Positions 43,221 to 44,646 of a DNA stretch of 44,646 bases are shown here, in pieces (within the stretch, counting starts at the first letter, position 1; each line of letters starts with the position of its first letter). The translations under genes and the position numbers were made by a program. Under the pieces are notes generated by a model. It was not told the DNA's origin. It worked only from the letters and a program-made list of their open reading frames with translations, and did no database searches. The stretch is from Bacillota bacterium (GTDB taxonomy: Bacteria > Bacillota > Sulfobacillia > Sulfobacillales > Sulfobacillaceae), in NCBI GenBank assembly GCA_021798975.1, contig JAJZBJ010000005.1:1-44646 (forward strand), in the 5' to 3' direction.

Positions 43221-43526
43221 TCAGTCGTTAAAGGCTCCGAGCTTCGCCAGACTGTCTTTCCATCCCGGAGGCGTGAGTGCGGGGCCCGTCACCTCTGGTG
43301 GGGGCGCGACACTCGGCGCTTGCGGGGTATGAATCCCAGCCTCCCATGCGTCCATCCGGCGCTCTAGGGCGTTCAGGCGTTGGAGAATGTCCGCAGCGTT
43401 CACGCGGAAGCCGGTTTCTAAGATCCGTTTTAACCGGGCCGTCCTCTGTCCGACGGGGATAGCCCGGATCGCGGCCCATAGCTCGGCGTCGGTCGCCTCA
43501 TCAATGCGGATCGTAATCTGTGGCAT
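43221..43526 (-). CDS. ParR-like ribbon-helix-helix partner of ParM
   Basis: 101 aa, ATG with GAGGTGATGTCAG upstream. N-terminal RHH (MPQITIRIDEATDAELWAAI, then AIPVGQRTARLKRILETGF). A short helical segment follows (ILQRLNALERRMDAWEAG), then a proline-rich linker and a terminal helix WKDSLAKLGAFND. In ParMRC systems the adaptor has an N-terminal DNA-binding RHH and a C-terminal filament-binding peptide, which fits. It lies beside a palindromic repeat region and downstream of parM. Confidence 0.65.
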   Translation of the reverse strand: MPQITIRIDEATDAELWAAIRAIPVGQRTARLKRILETGFRVNAADILQRLNALERRMDAWEAGIHTPQAPSVAPPPEVTGPALTPPGWKDSLAKLGAFND

Positions 43527-43689
43527 CTGACATCACCTCACACCGGCTTAGAATGCGGCCTTGCGGGGTGTGTGAATGCAGATCTGCATTCACCGCGTGA
43601 CCATCGATGCTGAAGCCGTCCTCGTGAATGCGGATCTGCTGACAGAGGCGACCAAACCCGCAACACTCCGCGGTTTTATCTGACATCAC
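43527..43689. repeat. Palindromic repeats, candidate parC centromere or operator
   Basis: A perfect 22-bp palindrome centred on AGATCT occupies 43572-43593 (half-site GTGAATGCAGA). A near half-site GTGAATGCGGATCTGC lies at 43624-43639. Further GAATGCGG or AATGCGGA copies occur at 43503 and 43551. AGGTGATGTCAGAT is duplicated at both ends on the minus strand. The layout suits a centromere bound by the RHH partner. Confidence 0.55.
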
Positions 43690-44625
43690 CTAAGACGCCA
43701 CACTCCCCAAATAGCCCTCGACGTTGGCCCATTGCGCAGCCAGCGGTTGGGTCACGGCCGGTAACGCTTCCTTGAGAAGCGGACTGCCGCCGCCCACCGC
43801 CAGAATCCCTAAGACTTGTTCCAGCCGATGGCCCAACGCCTCATGCAACGCCCGGCCGATCTGTCGGGTGACGCTCTGTTTCGCTTCCTCGCGAAGGGGC
43901 GCCAAGTCGACCCGCTCACCGCGCACAGCGACGGTGTCGAGGTCTGCCAAGGCTACGGCTTGAAACGGTGTGTGATATTGCGCCGTCAGTCGCGCGGCGA
44001 TCCCGGTGGCTATGGCATGGCATCCTAGCTCGAGGGACCCGGCCGCCGCCGGGTCAAAGTCCAATCGGCCATCGGCCTTCTTGACGACGATAATGTAATC
44101 CGTCGTGCGTTCGCCCCAGTCGACGACCAGATACGGCCCCGGCAGGTATTGGGATTGGGCTAGAATGGGCCCTGCGGCCGCGACCCCCTGCGGTAAGACC
44201 AATACCTCCTCCAACCAGAGGCGCGCGGGCAGACGTCCGGGAACCGTCACCCGCGCCTCAAGGCCTTGCAAGGCCGCTTTGAAGGATCGCCGTTGCTCGC
44301 CCCACCAGCTCAGCGGGAGCCCCGTGGCCAGCCTGAGCGGCCCCGACAAGCCCAGCTGCGCGGCAGCTACCATGATCAGACGCGCCGTATCCTCGTCGAC
44401 CGCCTTATTCCGATCCCACAGGGGTGTCGCGTGGCGACGGGCGGCCTCCCCCACCAGATAAAGCTTGTCATTGACCTGCGTGAGCGGCGGCTGGCTGCCA
44501 AACTCACCCAGGTCAACCGTCGCGGGTGCCGGGCAGATGAGAGACGGGAACAGCACGCGAGCCCCGTTAAGTCGTATGGCCTTCGTATATCCATGCCCGG
44601 CATCAATCCCTACCGGCTCCATCAT
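43690..44625 (-). CDS. parM: ParM-like actin-family segregation ATPase
   Basis: 311 aa, ATG with TTGGAGGTGATCCC upstream. Actin-fold motifs are present: phosphate 1 VGIDAGHGYTKAIRLNG, phosphate 2 YLVVDWGERTTDYIIV, adenosine motif GILAVGGGSPLLKEAL. Length and order match ParM/Alp-type plasmid filaments. It should polymerise with ATP and push sister plasmids apart. On an integrated element it indicates a plasmid-like replicating phase. First gene seen at the right edge; upstream genes are outside the window. Confidence 0.85.
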   Translation of the reverse strand: MMEPVGIDAGHGYTKAIRLNGARVLFPSLICPAPATVDLGEFGSQPPLTQVNDKLYLVGEAARRHATPLWDRNKAVDEDTARLIMVAAAQLGLSGPLRLATGLPLSWWGEQRRSFKAALQGLEARVTVPGRLPARLWLEEVLVLPQGVAAAGPILAQSQYLPGPYLVVDWGERTTDYIIVVKKADGRLDFDPAAAGSLELGCHAIATGIAARLTAQYHTPFQAVALADLDTVAVRGERVDLAPLREEAKQSVTRQIGRALHEALGHRLEQVLGILAVGGGSPLLKEALPAVTQPLAAQWANVEGYLGSVAS

Positions 44626-44646
44626 GGGATCACCTCCAAAAATTAA

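Noticed and set aside
43501-43689. 62-codon minus-strand frame between parM and the ParR-like gene
   Set aside because: It spans the palindromic repeats and owes its start to a duplicated leader sequence; more likely a site than a gene.

Overview
The window looks like one end of a large integrated conjugative element (ICE or integrated plasmid) in a spore-forming, moderately GC-rich Firmicute. The spore-former reading rests on a gerA-type germinant-receptor operon. The Gram-positive reading rests on strong AAGGAGG ribosome binding sites, a MobL-type relaxase and a PrgI/VirB3-VirB4 type IV secretion core. A Sulfobacillus-like acidophile would fit, but that is impression, not proof.

Left boundary (1-2232): the outermost 364 bases encode the N-terminus of a TniQ-like transposition protein reading off the left edge, preceded by two 20-bp direct repeats. 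Next comes the 3' half of a selenocysteine tRNA gene (485-549: anticodon UCA, long variable arm, T arm, 13-nt stack, CCA) without its 5' half. This is the signature of an attachment site. A tyrosine integrase (636-1835) reads toward it, and a small frameshifted gene follows. The intact tRNA-Sec gene should lie at the other end of the element, beyond the right edge.

Defence block (2332-14170): an OLD-family ATPase/TOPRIM nuclease diverges from a complete type I restriction-modification operon hsdM-hsdS-hsdR. Then follow an unknown protein, a YgjP-like metallopeptidase, a SIR2-like protein and a protein with a HEPN RNase motif.

Cargo block (14338-23275): a Hin/Tn3-type serine recombinase and a divergent small gene are bracketed by two related hairpins in inverted orientation. 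A translationally coupled gerA-gerC-gerB operon follows, then a SAM methyltransferase, a stand-alone EAL-domain c-di-GMP phosphodiesterase and two small unknown proteins.

Conjugation block (23364-44625, all leftward): in transcription order this holds an actin-like ParM with a ParR-like partner and a palindromic candidate centromere, a small gene, a non-coding candidate oriT, two ribbon-helix-helix relaxosome proteins, a MobL-like relaxase and the VirD4 coupling protein. After these come a leucine-rich-variant repeat protein, an ArdC-like antirestriction protein, VirB2-, VirB6- and VirB3-like proteins, VirB4 split into two coupled cistrons and a strong terminator. The block ends with accessory genes: a lysozyme-like VirB1, membrane and hypothetical proteins, a TOPRIM primase-like protein, a secreted PLD nuclease, a HTH-DUF4406 fusion and a topoisomerase III.

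Several accessory genes are broken: topB by a TAG and a frameshift, the DUF4406 gene by a 17-bp tandem duplication, the gene at 28191-29107 and the integrase-adjacent gene by single-base shifts at homopolymers. Either the accessory part is decaying or the assembly has indel errors. The transfer core itself reads intact.
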